A DNA stretch of 61,514 nucleotides from Planctomycetota bacterium. GTDB lineage: Bacteria > Planctomycetota > Planctomycetia > Gemmatales > Gemmataceae. Under the pieces are notes generated by a model. It did no database searches and was not told the DNA's origin. It saw only the letters and a program-made list of their open reading frames with translations. The stretch is from positions 1 through 61,514 of the forward strand of contig JAKBCS010000010.1 in NCBI GenBank assembly GCA_021807595.1, read 5' to 3'. The position numbers and the translations under genes are program-made. Shown in pieces: positions 1 to 8,784 of this stretch (positions within the stretch are counted from its first letter, which is position 1; each line of letters starts with the position of its first letter).

Positions 1-103
1 CAGGTCAGGCGAACCGGCGGCGTAAGCCCCCAGGTCAGGCGAACCGGCGGCGTAAGCCCCCAGGTCAGGCGTGAAACCCGGCAGCTTACGCTGCCGGTTC
101 GCC
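1..103. repeat. Hairpin repeat array at the left edge
   Basis: Two identical 30-bp direct units (1-30 and 31-60) each carry GAACCGGCGGCGTAAGCCCC. A third, diverged unit from 61 ends in an inverted copy, CGGCAGCTTACGCTGCCG, a perfect 7-bp stem with a 4-nt loop. The same core occurs as a larger array at 56574-56772, so this is a dispersed family. The array may continue left of the window. Confidence 0.85.
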
Positions 104-122
104 ATAGGTAAGAGGACCGACC

Positions 123-1256
123 GTGCCACCCCATGCGAACGATCGTCCGCCTCCGGAACGTTTTCTGGCGTTGATCCGCGAACAGCAACGCGGCAGGCTC
201 AAGATCTATCTCGGCTTCGCCGCGGGAGTCGGTAAGACCTACGAAATGCTGCAAGAAGGTCAGCGTCTGAAAAAACAGGGCGTGGACGTGGTTCTCGGCA
301 TCGTCGAGACGCATGGCCGAGCCGAAACCGCTGAGTTAATCGACGATCTCGAACAGATACCGCGACGGCGGATTGAATATCGCGGAGTCGTTCTCGAAGA
401 GATGGATCTCGACGCCGTTTTGAAACGTCGGCCCCAGGTGGCCTTGGTGGATGAATTGGCGCACACCAACGCACCGGACAGTCGCAATACCAAACGCTAT
501 CAGGACGTGCAAGAACTGTTGCAGTCCGGAATCCATGTGATCTCGACTTTGAACATTCAACATCTCGAAAGTCTTTACGATCTCGTCGAGAGTTGTACCG
601 GAGTGAGAGTCAAGGAGCGCGTGCCCGACTATCTTCTCGCCTTGGCCGATCAAATCGTGAACGTCGATCTGCCGGCCGAGGATCTGCAGGAACGTCTCCG
701 CGGCGGCAAAATCTACCCGCGCGAACGGATCGACAGCGCGCTGAACAATTTTTTCACCGAGGCGAATCTGACGCGTTTGCGCGAAATGGCCCTCGAAGAG
801 ATTCGCTTCATCTTGGATCGCAAACGTCAAACGCGGGACGCGGAGTCGCCGACCCCTTCGGGACGGGTGATGGTGTGCCTCAGTTCGCGCAGTCCCAAAC
901 CGCAGATTCTCTTGCGTAAGGGGGCGCGTCTGGCGGATCGTCTGCACGCTCCGTGGTACGCGGTGTACATTAAGACGCCGCGCGAAGATCTGTTGCGGGT
1001 CGAGGCGGCGACGCAACGCCGCATCGCCGACGCCCTGGCACTGGCGCACCAACTCGGTGCCGTGCCGATGAGCTACGCCGGTGCCAACTTCGCCGATGCC
1101 GTCGCCGGTTTCGTCCGCGAGTACGGCATCACGCAAATTCTCATGGGGCGAACGCAACGGCCCTGGTATCGCCGCTGGTTCGGACAATCGCCTTTGGATC
1201 GGTTGCTCCGCATCGTCAGCGGGGTCGATGTGCTGATCGTGGATACGACGATGTAG
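123..1256 (+). CDS. Stand-alone KdpD-type sensor (KdpD N-terminal plus Usp domains)
   Basis: Resembles the cytoplasmic N-terminal half of KdpD, the sensor kinase for potassium limitation. Residues about 15-225 form the KdpD domain, with a Walker A motif GFAAGVGKT at 31-39 and the family motif VDELAHTNAPDSRN near 110-122. Residues about 245-377 form a universal-stress-protein domain ending in a typical MGRTQRPWYRRWF segment. The 377-residue protein has no membrane segments and no histidine kinase domain (full KdpD is about 900 residues), and no kdpFABC genes are nearby. It is intact, not frameshifted, so a free-standing sensor or nucleotide-binding regulator is more likely than a broken kinase. 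It converges on the chemosensory operon; the gap to cheB is 35 bp. The ligand is unknown; Usp domains of KdpD bind c-di-AMP in some Firmicutes. Confidence 0.85.
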   Translation: MPPHANDRPPPERFLALIREQQRGRLKIYLGFAAGVGKTYEMLQEGQRLKKQGVDVVLGIVETHGRAETAELIDDLEQIPRRRIEYRGVVLEEMDLDAVLKRRPQVALVDELAHTNAPDSRNTKRYQDVQELLQSGIHVISTLNIQHLESLYDLVESCTGVRVKERVPDYLLALADQIVNVDLPAEDLQERLRGGKIYPRERIDSALNNFFTEANLTRLREMALEEIRFILDRKRQTRDAESPTPSGRVMVCLSSRSPKPQILLRKGARLADRLHAPWYAVYIKTPREDLLRVEAATQRRIADALALAHQLGAVPMSYAGANFADAVAGFVREYGITQILMGRTQRPWYRRWFGQSPLDRLLRIVSGVDVLIVDTTM

Positions 1257-1291
1257 CGCCGCGCTTCTCCGGCCGGTTCCCCGCTATTCGG

Positions 1292-2308
1292 TTAGTGCGG
1301 GAAGTGGGCAATTATGGCCTGTGTCAGATCGGATAAAGGCAGAATATGCCGCGCCGCTCCCAGTTGTGCGGCGGCTTGCGGCATTCCGTAGACCACGCTG
1401 GTGGATTTATCCTGAGCCAAGGTCAGCCATCCCGCCTGGCGCAGATGCAACAAGCCCCGCGCCCCGTCCGCTCCCATGCCGGTTAGCAGCGCCGCGGCTC
1501 CCGGATTGGGCCAGTGCGCGGCGAGACTGGCGAAGAAAACGTCTACCGAGGGACGATAGGGATAATCCTTGGGTTCTTCGCGATAGGCCAATCGGCCATC
1601 TCGGTTGAGGATCAAGTGATCGTTGCTGGCGGCGACCAGAATTTCGCCGACTTGCGGCGTGTCTCCGGCGGCAGCGGGGCGAACGCGAAGGCGACTGCGT
1701 CCTTGCAGCCAGCCCACCAGGCTGGGGACGAAATCGACGCCAATGTGTTGGATAATCACCGTGGCAGTGGGAAACTCGGTCGGCAGAGCCGCGACGATGC
1801 GCGCCAATGCTTCCGGCCCCCCCGTCGAGGCACCGAGCGCCAATAAGGGCGGTGCTTCTCGCGCGGGACGACCGCTGGGAGTGGAAGCGGCGAGAGGGAC
1901 GGAACTAACCCGCCTCGCATTCGCCAGCTGAGCCAACCGGACTAACAGGCCTTGACCATCCCGCACCTTGCCGTCGCGGTCCAAGGTGGGCGTGTTGACG
2001 GCGTCGAGGCCGCCGTGACCCATCGCCTCGTACACCATGCCATAGTTTCCGGAGACGCTCGACGTGACCAATAAAATCGGACAGGGATTGTCTTTCATTA
2101 TGCGGCGTGTGGCCTCGATGCCGTCCATTCCCGGCATCACCAGATCCATGAGAATCGCGTCGGGTGTGTCCTCGGCGGCCTTGCGCACGGCCTCCAGGCC
2201 ATCTCCCGCCGTCCAGGCAATTCGATAGTCCGGAGACGAGAGAAGCAAACGCCGCAGCACCTCCCGCGCCAGCGCCAGATCGTTGACAATCGCCACACGC
2301 ATCCTCAC
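1292..2308 (-). CDS. cheB: Protein-glutamate methylesterase CheB, WspF-like
   Basis: Removes methyl groups from chemoreceptor glutamates and sets adaptation. Receiver domain at residues about 3-125 with phospho-acceptor D55 ([10 protein letters not shown]). Methylesterase domain at about 155-335 with the serine in GASTGG, the histidine in IIQHI and the aspartate in [11 protein letters not shown], so the catalytic triad is complete. The start reads [17 protein letters not shown] and the receiver contains ALDAVNTP, both as remembered in WspF of Pseudomonas. It is the last gene of the operon and overlaps cheA by ATGA (2305-2308), so it is translationally coupled. 338 residues is normal. Confidence 0.95.
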   Translation of the reverse strand: MRMRVAIVNDLALAREVLRRLLLSSPDYRIAWTAGDGLEAVRKAAEDTPDAILMDLVMPGMDGIEATRRIMKDNPCPILLVTSSVSGNYGMVYEAMGHGGLDAVNTPTLDRDGKVRDGQGLLVRLAQLANARRVSSVPLAASTPSGRPAREAPPLLALGASTGGPEALARIVAALPTEFPTATVIIQHIGVDFVPSLVGWLQGRSRLRVRPAAAGDTPQVGEILVAASNDHLILNRDGRLAYREEPKDYPYRPSVDVFFASLAAHWPNPGAAALLTGMGADGARGLLHLRQAGWLTLAQDKSTSVVYGMPQAAAQLGAARHILPLSDLTQAIIAHFPH

Positions 2309-4584
2309 GGCTCTCCAATCAGATCGACGACGGCTTGCAGAAACGTATTATCGTGAAAACTACTCTTGGTCAGGTAGTAATTGGCTCCGACCTCCATTCC
2401 GCGCACGCGATCCGACTCACGGTCTTTGTATGAAACGATAACAATGGGCACGCCTTGCAGCGCGGGATTGCCTCGAACGGCTTGAACCAACTCCAAGCCG
2501 TTCATGCGCGGCATGTCCACATCGGTGATGATGAGATCGAAAGCTTCCGACCGCGCCAGGTTCCAACCTTCTTGGCCGTCCACCGCCACGGCCACCTCGT
2601 AGCCGCGATTAACCAGCGTTTGACGCTCCACCTCGCGCACGGTGATCGAGTCGTCCACGACGAGGACGCGCTTCCGCCGAATCGCTCCGAGCTTGGGCGA
2701 CTCGCAGCGGCTCAGGGTGCCGGTCTGAATGTAGCGATCCAGCGAGCGCAGCAAATCCTCCACGTCGGCGATCAGCACCGGCGCGCCGTTGTCGAGGATG
2801 GCGATGGCGCTGACGTTGGCCACTTTGCCCAAACGCGAATCGAGCGGGCGGACCACGAGATCTTGCTCGCCGCGAAAAGCATCGACGATCAAGCCGTATT
2901 GTCCCGACGCATCGCTGACGAGCAGGACGGGCAAGTCGTCGCCGGGCGGAGTGCGGCTCGGCAGGTCGAACACCTGAGCCGCGAGGACGAGTCCGACATT
3001 GCGACCATCGACGGCTACGAATTGCCGGTTTTCCAGCGAATCGAGTCCGTCTCGCGAGAGTCGCACCAGCCGGTCGATGCGATTGTGGGGAAAGGCATAG
3101 GTCTCGCCGGCCACATCCACGACCACGGCGCGCAAAACGGATAGGGTAAGAGGCAATTGCAGATGGAAGGTCGTGCCCCGTCCCAGGGAGGTAGTGACGT
3201 GGACGGAGCCGCCCACTTTGCCGACCATATCGTGAACGACATCGAGGCCGACGCCCCGGCCGGACACCTCCGTCACCGCCTCCGCCGTCGAAAAGCCGGG
3301 CAAAAATAGAAAACTGAGCAATTCGACCTCGCTCATCGCCGACACCAGATCGGCGCGACTCAATCCCCGATCGAGGATTTTTCTCCGCAGTCTATCCAAG
3401 TCGATGCCGCGCCCATCGTCCGCGATCGTCAAAACGAGCATGCCAGCGCGATGGCGCGCCTCCAGACGCACGACGCCGCACTCCGGCTTGCCCGCCTCGA
3501 CTCGTTCGGCGGGCGCTTCCAAACCGTGATCGATGGCATTGCGCAAAAGATGTGTCAGCGGCGCTTCCAGCTTATCGAGAATGTCGCGGTCCACTTCGGT
3601 CGTCTGACCGGCTATCTCCAGGCGAACTTGTTTGTCGAGAAAGCGCGCCAGATCGCGGATCATCCGAGGAAAGCCTTGCACTCCATCGGCAAAGGGCCGC
3701 ATCCGACTGCCAATCACTTCGAGATAGAGCCGACTATTGAGATCCTCGGCGCGGGCGGCGTGATCCTCGAATTCGGCGATGCGTTCGGCCAAATGTTGAC
3801 GGCATTGAACCGTTTGCCTGCGCGCTTCCGCCGCCAGAACGGCGAGCCGATCCGTGTTGCCGCTCTGCAACTCGTCGTCCAAAGTGTCGAGGACGGCGGC
3901 GAGATGGTCTTGATGCTTTTTCAATTTCAGAAGCGAGGTAGTGAACGGTTGCAGCCAGCGGGCCTGGACCAACGATTCGCCGGCCAATCCCATAAGCCGC
4001 GTGAGATTCTGCGCCGTCACGCGGACCACCGATTCGACGGAGCCGTTCGCGGACGAAGGCGCTGGGGCCGGGGCAGGTTCCTTGGCCATCGCTTCGGTCG
4101 GCGCGGGCGCTGTCAACTCGGCGGATGCAAGAGGCGCGGCGGCGGCTCGATCGGTCGGGGCGCTCGGCTCCGATTCCGATTTGGGCCGGGTTAGAATCGT
4201 CCGAATCCGTTGCGATAGCTCTTCCACCGTCGATTCGAACTCAGCAATCCACGCGGTCGGGTCGTCGCCGGGCAGCTTCGCCAGCTCGGCCAGAACGTCC
4301 GTCCCGCGCAGTAAGATGTCGATATCGGAAGAGTTAAGGCGCACTTCTTTCCGCTGTGCCGCGACGAAGACCTCCTCCATCGCGTGCGCGAGTTTCACGG
4401 CGAGATCGACGCCGACGATCCGCGCCGCCCCCTTAATCGAATGCGCCGCGCGCATCAGCGGTTCCAGAGTTTGGGCGTCGGCAGACGACGACTCCAAACG
4501 CAAGAGTCCTTCGCTGAGTCCGCCGGCGTGCGCGCGCGCCTCTTCGCGGAACAAGTCCATCATCGAGAAACCGCTGTCGCTCAT
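2305..4584 (-). CDS. cheA: Hybrid chemotaxis histidine kinase CheA-REC, WspE-like
   Basis: Autophosphorylating kinase of the array that passes phosphate to its own receiver, to CheB and to the output regulator. HPt domain at residues 8-110 with H48 (AAHSIKG); an Ala/Pro-rich linker replaces a CheY-binding P2 domain; dimerisation helices; ATPase with HLLRNAIDHGLE, DDGRGID and GRGVGLDVV; CheW-like domain; C-terminal receiver (VLVVDDS, IITDVDMPRMNG). The frame is open further upstream to 5013, but that stretch overlaps cheW and looks non-coding. The ATG at 4584 overlaps the cheW stop by ATGA. 759 residues. The HPt-kinase-CheW-REC order matches WspE and argues for a non-motility pathway. Confidence 0.95.
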   Translation of the reverse strand: MSDSGFSMMDLFREEARAHAGGLSEGLLRLESSSADAQTLEPLMRAAHSIKGAARIVGVDLAVKLAHAMEEVFVAAQRKEVRLNSSDIDILLRGTDVLAELAKLPGDDPTAWIAEFESTVEELSQRIRTILTRPKSESEPSAPTDRAAAAPLASAELTAPAPTEAMAKEPAPAPAPSSANGSVESVVRVTAQNLTRLMGLAGESLVQARWLQPFTTSLLKLKKHQDHLAAVLDTLDDELQSGNTDRLAVLAAEARRQTVQCRQHLAERIAEFEDHAARAEDLNSRLYLEVIGSRMRPFADGVQGFPRMIRDLARFLDKQVRLEIAGQTTEVDRDILDKLEAPLTHLLRNAIDHGLEAPAERVEAGKPECGVVRLEARHRAGMLVLTIADDGRGIDLDRLRRKILDRGLSRADLVSAMSEVELLSFLFLPGFSTAEAVTEVSGRGVGLDVVHDMVGKVGGSVHVTTSLGRGTTFHLQLPLTLSVLRAVVVDVAGETYAFPHNRIDRLVRLSRDGLDSLENRQFVAVDGRNVGLVLAAQVFDLPSRTPPGDDLPVLLVSDASGQYGLIVDAFRGEQDLVVRPLDSRLGKVANVSAIAILDNGAPVLIADVEDLLRSLDRYIQTGTLSRCESPKLGAIRRKRVLVVDDSITVREVERQTLVNRGYEVAVAVDGQEGWNLARSEAFDLIITDVDMPRMNGLELVQAVRGNPALQGVPIVIVSYKDRESDRVRGMEVGANYYLTKSSFHDNTFLQAVVDLIGEP

Positions 4585-5270
4585 CGCAAGCCCGCCCGTA
4601 TCACGTCGAACAACCGTGCTTCGTCCAGCAGGCCGACCGCGCGATTTTGACTGCGGAAGACGCCGCGCGTCATCCGCGCCTGCGCTCGACCCAACGTCGG
4701 CGGCACGGGTTTCAACTCGTTGGGTGTCAGGCGAAAAACGCGGTCCACTTCGTCGACGCAGAATACCCACGTCTCTTTGTCGCCTCCCGCCACGATCAAT
4801 CGGCTTCTCGATTCGCCGTTTCCAGAGAGTGAAGGCGTACTCGTATGGCCATTTGTCGCCGCTAACCCCAGCAGAGAATGGATGCGAACGGCCAGATGCA
4901 GCTCTCCGCGCACGTTGACCGCGCCGGCGAGCAGCGGAACTTGAAAGGGGATGCGGCGAATGGGCCGAAGCGCCACGACTTCTCGAAGCGCCACGACCGG
5001 CAGAGCTAACCACTCGCCCCCGAGACGAAAAACCAACGCGCCCCGCTCTTCACCCGAATCCTCTTGTTCCGGCTCGGCCAAGCGGGCCGTCCATGCCTCC
5101 AGATAGCCTGCCGGAGCGGGACCGGCCAGAAAGCGGCGTCCGGCGGCGCTGAAAATCGGGCAATTGTGACAGTGGACCACGGGAGGCAATTCGGGACACG
5201 AACGGTCGCCCCACACGCCGACGCGGCTCCAACATTCCGTGCGATCTTCGGCTAACGGCAACGAGGTCAC
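4581..5270 (-). CDS. CheW-type coupling protein with Cys-rich N-terminus, WspD-like
   Basis: Scaffold linking receptor and kinase. The CheW domain occupies residues about 80-228. The N-terminal region has four cysteines (13, 25, 34, 37) spaced as CWSRVGVWGD...SCPEL...HCHNCP, the arrangement remembered for WspD; a metal site is possible but not shown. I chose the GTG at 5270: it overlaps the cheR stop as GTGA and has GGAGG just upstream. The open frame continues to 5414 but that part lies inside cheR. 229 residues. One of two different CheW proteins in the operon, as in Wsp systems. Confidence 0.9.
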   Translation of the reverse strand: MTSLPLAEDRTECWSRVGVWGDRSCPELPPVVHCHNCPIFSAAGRRFLAGPAPAGYLEAWTARLAEPEQEDSGEERGALVFRLGGEWLALPVVALREVVALRPIRRIPFQVPLLAGAVNVRGELHLAVRIHSLLGLAATNGHTSTPSLSGNGESRSRLIVAGGDKETWVFCVDEVDRVFRLTPNELKPVPPTLGRAQARMTRGVFRSQNRAVGLLDEARLFDVIRAGLR

Positions 5271-6463
5271 GATTCGCCTCCTTGAGAGAGACGGGCCAAA
5301 CGATCTTGGAAGCGCTCCGCGGACTCCCCATCGCCGCTCTCTTGAGCCAGCAACCGGAGGTGTATCAGGGATTCCTCGTGTTGTGGATCGAGGTAGAGGG
5401 CCTTGCGAAAACAAGTCTCCGCCTCCGTCTTCTCCCCCCGCGCGCGGTGAATCACGCCGAGCAGGCTGTACGCCGCCGCCGACGCATCGGCAGTGGATAA
5501 GTGCGTCTTACAGGTGGCCAACGCCGTCTCCAAGGCTCCCGCGTTCGCCTCGGAGCGCGCTCGAAGCATGAGATCGACTTCCGGGCGCGACGTTGGGGGA
5601 ACCCGCGGCGACGACGCCGGGCGCGAAGTACTGCTTCGCCGAGGCACAACGGACACAATGTCTCGCTTTGCCGGTCGCTCGGGAACATGCCGCCGATGGA
5701 ACAGGAACAACTCGTGCGGCCCGAGGGATTGAAAGCGGCCGTTGGTAAAGTTTATCGGCTCGGCATGGCCGGTGCAGACCACGCCGTCCGGAGACAGCCA
5801 AAGCTCGATATGGTCCAGAGCCAAAGCTCTCGCTTCCGCGCAGAGATAAATGAGGACATTGCGGATGAAAATGAGATCGAACTGACCCGCTCCCGCGATC
5901 GAATTGGCATCCAGGATGTTTCCGCGATGGAAGCGAACCAGATTGCGAATCGACTCATCCAACTCCCAGCCGTCCGCCTTCTCGTGAAAGTATTTCCGTC
6001 GCACCGAGAGGGGGGTTTCTCGAAACGACGAATGGCCGAACCATCCGCGCCGCGCTCGCTCGATGTTCCGCGCGCTCAGATCGATGGCCTCCAGCCTCCA
6101 CTGTTCGCGCGGTACGCCGGATTCAACCAGAGACAACGCCAGTGAATACGGTTCTTCTCCCGTGCTGCACGCCGCGCTCAGAATGCGGACGGGGTAGGTA
6201 GCGGCGCGGCGGATGCGCTCCACCAGATAAGGGAATAGTTTGCCTCCGCGAAAGAACCATGTCTCCGAAACGACGAGTTGTTCGACGACCTCCTCGAACT
6301 CGGCAACGGAGTCGGCGAGAATGGCTGCGTAGGCCGAGACCTCGTCCACCTGAAGGGCGCTCATGCGTTGGGCCACGAGATGGGGAAGCACATTCGCGCC
6401 GAGCGACAACGGATCGAGTCCGATGCGTCGGCGCAACCATTCGGCGACGATGGCGACGTTCAT
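5267..6463 (-). CDS. cheR: Chemoreceptor methyltransferase CheR with C-terminal TPRs, WspC-like
   Basis: Transfers methyl groups from S-adenosylmethionine to receptor glutamates. N-terminal helical domain at residues 1-75; methyltransferase domain to about 270, with VVSETWFFR, the SAM-binding motif ILSAACSTGEEPYSLA and FDLIFIRNVLIYL. After a low-complexity linker, residues about 310-390 contain TPR helices (LLGVIHRARGEKTEAETCFRKALYLDP). CheR-TPR is the WspC architecture. The ATG at 6463 overlaps the upstream cheW stop by ATGA; in-frame sequence above it is inside that gene. 398 residues. Confidence 0.93.
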   Translation of the reverse strand: MNVAIVAEWLRRRIGLDPLSLGANVLPHLVAQRMSALQVDEVSAYAAILADSVAEFEEVVEQLVVSETWFFRGGKLFPYLVERIRRAATYPVRILSAACSTGEEPYSLALSLVESGVPREQWRLEAIDLSARNIERARRGWFGHSSFRETPLSVRRKYFHEKADGWELDESIRNLVRFHRGNILDANSIAGAGQFDLIFIRNVLIYLCAEARALALDHIELWLSPDGVVCTGHAEPINFTNGRFQSLGPHELFLFHRRHVPERPAKRDIVSVVPRRSSTSRPASSPRVPPTSRPEVDLMLRARSEANAGALETALATCKTHLSTADASAAAYSLLGVIHRARGEKTEAETCFRKALYLDPQHEESLIHLRLLAQESGDGESAERFQDRLARLSQGGES

Positions 6464-6924
6464 GGCGACTGGCCCCGCGAGAAGTCTGGAAGTTGACGGC
6501 GCATCGAATCCGGCAGCAAGCGCGCGAGGTCGAGCAGGCGCAGCACTCCTTTTTGGTCGACCAAGGCCGCCCCGAGGTCCGGCACTCCGTCCTCGGCAAA
6601 GTGAGTCCGCCGCGCTCCGCCCTCGTCCACTTCTTGGAGATCGGAGACCTCCGAGGCGAGCAGTCCAAGAAGCTGCCCCCCGTTGCCGCCGGGTTGGGGC
6701 ACGAGAATTATACGGCTGTTCAACAAGACGGGACAATCGCCGAGTCCCACCAGGCGGTGGAGGTCGAGGATGGGAACCACGCGTCCCCGATAGACGAGCG
6801 TGCCTACCAACCACGACGGCCCACACGTCAACGCATGGAGGCGCACGCGCGGCGTCACTTCGTGAATGCCGCGCACATCCAACGCGAGGCGGTCGTCGCC
6901 AACCTGAAACACCAGAGCAAGCAT
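6460..6924 (-). CDS. cheW: CheW-type coupling protein, WspB-like
   Basis: Single CheW domain of 154 residues, starting MLALVFQVGDDRLALDVRGI, with the usual later segments GTLVYRGRVVPILDLHRLVG and FAEDGVPDLGAALVDQKG. It should bridge the receptor at 6946-8592 and the CheA hybrid. It follows the receptor gene by only 21 bp and overlaps cheR by ATGA, so co-expression is near certain. Position and size match WspB. Confidence 0.93.
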   Translation of the reverse strand: MLALVFQVGDDRLALDVRGIHEVTPRVRLHALTCGPSWLVGTLVYRGRVVPILDLHRLVGLGDCPVLLNSRIILVPQPGGNGGQLLGLLASEVSDLQEVDEGGARRTHFAEDGVPDLGAALVDQKGVLRLLDLARLLPDSMRRQLPDFSRGQSP

Positions 6925-6945
6925 AACGCGATGGAACCTCGGCAG

Positions 6946-8592
6946 TTAGACTTTGAATTGGCTCACTTCTTGGTTGATCGTTTCGACCGAATGCCGCAGA
7001 TGCTCCGAGGCGCGCTTGAATTCGTCGATGGACGCGCGCGTCTGCCGCGATCCGTCGGTCACTTGCATCATGGCCTCGTTGATCTGCTCGGCCCCCAGAG
7101 CCTGATTGCGCACGCCTTCGTTAACCGAACGGAAGCGTTCGCTGAGGGCGTGGACTTCCTCGATAATCTGTCCGGTTTGTCCGTTGATCTCGGCGATGCG
7201 CGCGACTCCGGAGCGCACGTCTTCGGTAAACTTGTCCATCTGCATGACCCCGGCGGAAACGGCGTCGCGCATGTGCCGCACCATGTTGTCGATGTCCAGC
7301 GTGGCGACGGCGGTTTGATCGGCGAGTCGGCGAATCTCGCGCGCCACCACCAGAAAGCCGCGCCCGTATTCGCCGGCTTTCTCGGCCTCAATGGCGGCGT
7401 TAATGGAGAGCAAATTGGTCTGATCCGCCACTTTGGTTATGGTGGTAACGACCACGTTGATGCCGTCGGCCTTTTCGCGGATGACGCCGAGCTTGGCCGA
7501 CACCGACGCCGTCGCTTGCACCAGTTGTTCCATGGCGCTCTCCATGTCTTCCAACCGCGTTTGGCCCGTGTCGGCAAGGGCGGCGGCGCGCTCGGCGCGC
7601 TCGCTAACCTCGTTCATGGTAGACGATAGCTCTTTGCTCGTCGCGGAGATTTCGCGGACGGAAGCGGCGATCTCCGCCGTCGAACTGCCCAATGAGTGCG
7701 CCGTCGTCTCTTGTTGCCGCGCCGCCGCGCCGATCTGCGACGCGGTGGACAACAGCTCGACGCTCGCCTCGCGGACGCGCTGCACGATCGTCTGAATTTT
7801 ACCGATGGTGGCGTTGATCCCTTCCGCCAAGACGCCAAGCTCGTCGCGGGTCTCCACCGGCAAGCGCGCCGTCAAATCGCCCGCGCCGGCGGCCATGTCT
7901 CGAACGCGGCCTATCAGCGCGTTGGTAGCCACGACGATTCCACGCGCCATCCACCAACCGCCAAGAGACATGATGAGTACCTTGACGACGCTGATGACGA
8001 TCACGGCCGTCAGCCAAAAGCGCATCCTTTCCGTGGCCGTTTTCTCATCGTTTCGGTTGGTTTCCTTGACGACGTTGATACTCCGATCGATAGTTTGGCG
8101 TTGATTCGCATGGCGTGGTTTCAGTTTCTCCATCAAAACCCGCGCCAATTTCGTACGATCCGATTTCCCCACCGAGGGCAAGTAGTCCTCCTTGGCGACG
8201 CGATAGAACTCGTGCATCGAAGGGAAAACCTCATTCGTCAAGATCCGCTTGGTCGGGCCCTCGTAAAGATTCTCTTGCCAGTAGCTCTCGCGCTCTCGAA
8301 AGTGGCTTTCGTGCCTCGCAAACTGTTTTTTCATCGCCTCGATCTCGTCGGCGTCGGTGGCCAGGCTCATCTCGATTAACAGCCTATAAGGATCGGACAT
8401 ATCGAACGTGGCCGGTTCCAGTTCGGCGAGTACCAACGTGCGGAGCATGAGATGGTCGTAGACTGGACCATTCACGCGGTACTCGTGAAGCACCCACAAT
8501 GAGAGAGCGAGTACGGCCACGAAAAGCGAGGTGCTGATGATCACCAGACTGCGTAGTTTGGTGTTGATCGTCGTGTCGGAATAGCGTGACAT
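6946..8592 (-). CDS. Methyl-accepting chemotaxis protein, WspA-like
   Basis: Membrane receptor of the operon, 548 residues. TM1 at about 15-35, a helical extracytoplasmic sensor of about 150 residues that looks like a four-helix bundle, TM2 at about 190-212, HAMP to about 265, then the signalling coiled coil. The tip is present near residues 395-430 (NLLSINAAIEAEKAGEYGRG, a common variant with EYGRGF instead of EQGRGF). The chain ends shortly after the second methylation helix with no CheR-tethering pentapeptide. The 192-bp gap before the upstream phosphatase gene may hold its own promoter. Confidence 0.93.
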   Translation of the reverse strand: MSRYSDTTINTKLRSLVIISTSLFVAVLALSLWVLHEYRVNGPVYDHLMLRTLVLAELEPATFDMSDPYRLLIEMSLATDADEIEAMKKQFARHESHFRERESYWQENLYEGPTKRILTNEVFPSMHEFYRVAKEDYLPSVGKSDRTKLARVLMEKLKPRHANQRQTIDRSINVVKETNRNDEKTATERMRFWLTAVIVISVVKVLIMSLGGWWMARGIVVATNALIGRVRDMAAGAGDLTARLPVETRDELGVLAEGINATIGKIQTIVQRVREASVELLSTASQIGAAARQQETTAHSLGSSTAEIAASVREISATSKELSSTMNEVSERAERAAALADTGQTRLEDMESAMEQLVQATASVSAKLGVIREKADGINVVVTTITKVADQTNLLSINAAIEAEKAGEYGRGFLVVAREIRRLADQTAVATLDIDNMVRHMRDAVSAGVMQMDKFTEDVRSGVARIAEINGQTGQIIEEVHALSERFRSVNEGVRNQALGAEQINEAMMQVTDGSRQTRASIDEFKRASEHLRHSVETINQEVSQFKV

Positions 8593-8784
8593 TGAAGGCT
8601 TTCACAAACGGGATTAAGCCTGCCGTGGCGAAACGCATCTCTTGGGATTCAAGAATCTATTATCCACACACTTTGCCTATTTTGCCATAGCTTGCACCGA
8701 GGATCGCGACGTAAAGTTGACGGGGTCGCGGATTCTACGACAGGGACAAGGAAAGTGATAGAGGTGAAGGAATCGCGTCAGCCG

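Noticed and set aside
336-1187. Long minus-strand open frame opposite the KdpD-like gene
   Set aside because: It is a shadow frame of high-GC coding DNA; no family features, and the plus strand carries clear motifs.
4585-5013. N-terminal extension of the CheA frame
   Set aside because: It overlaps the CheW gene almost fully, is Arg/Ser-rich, and the ATGA-coupled ATG at 4584 starts directly at the HPt domain.
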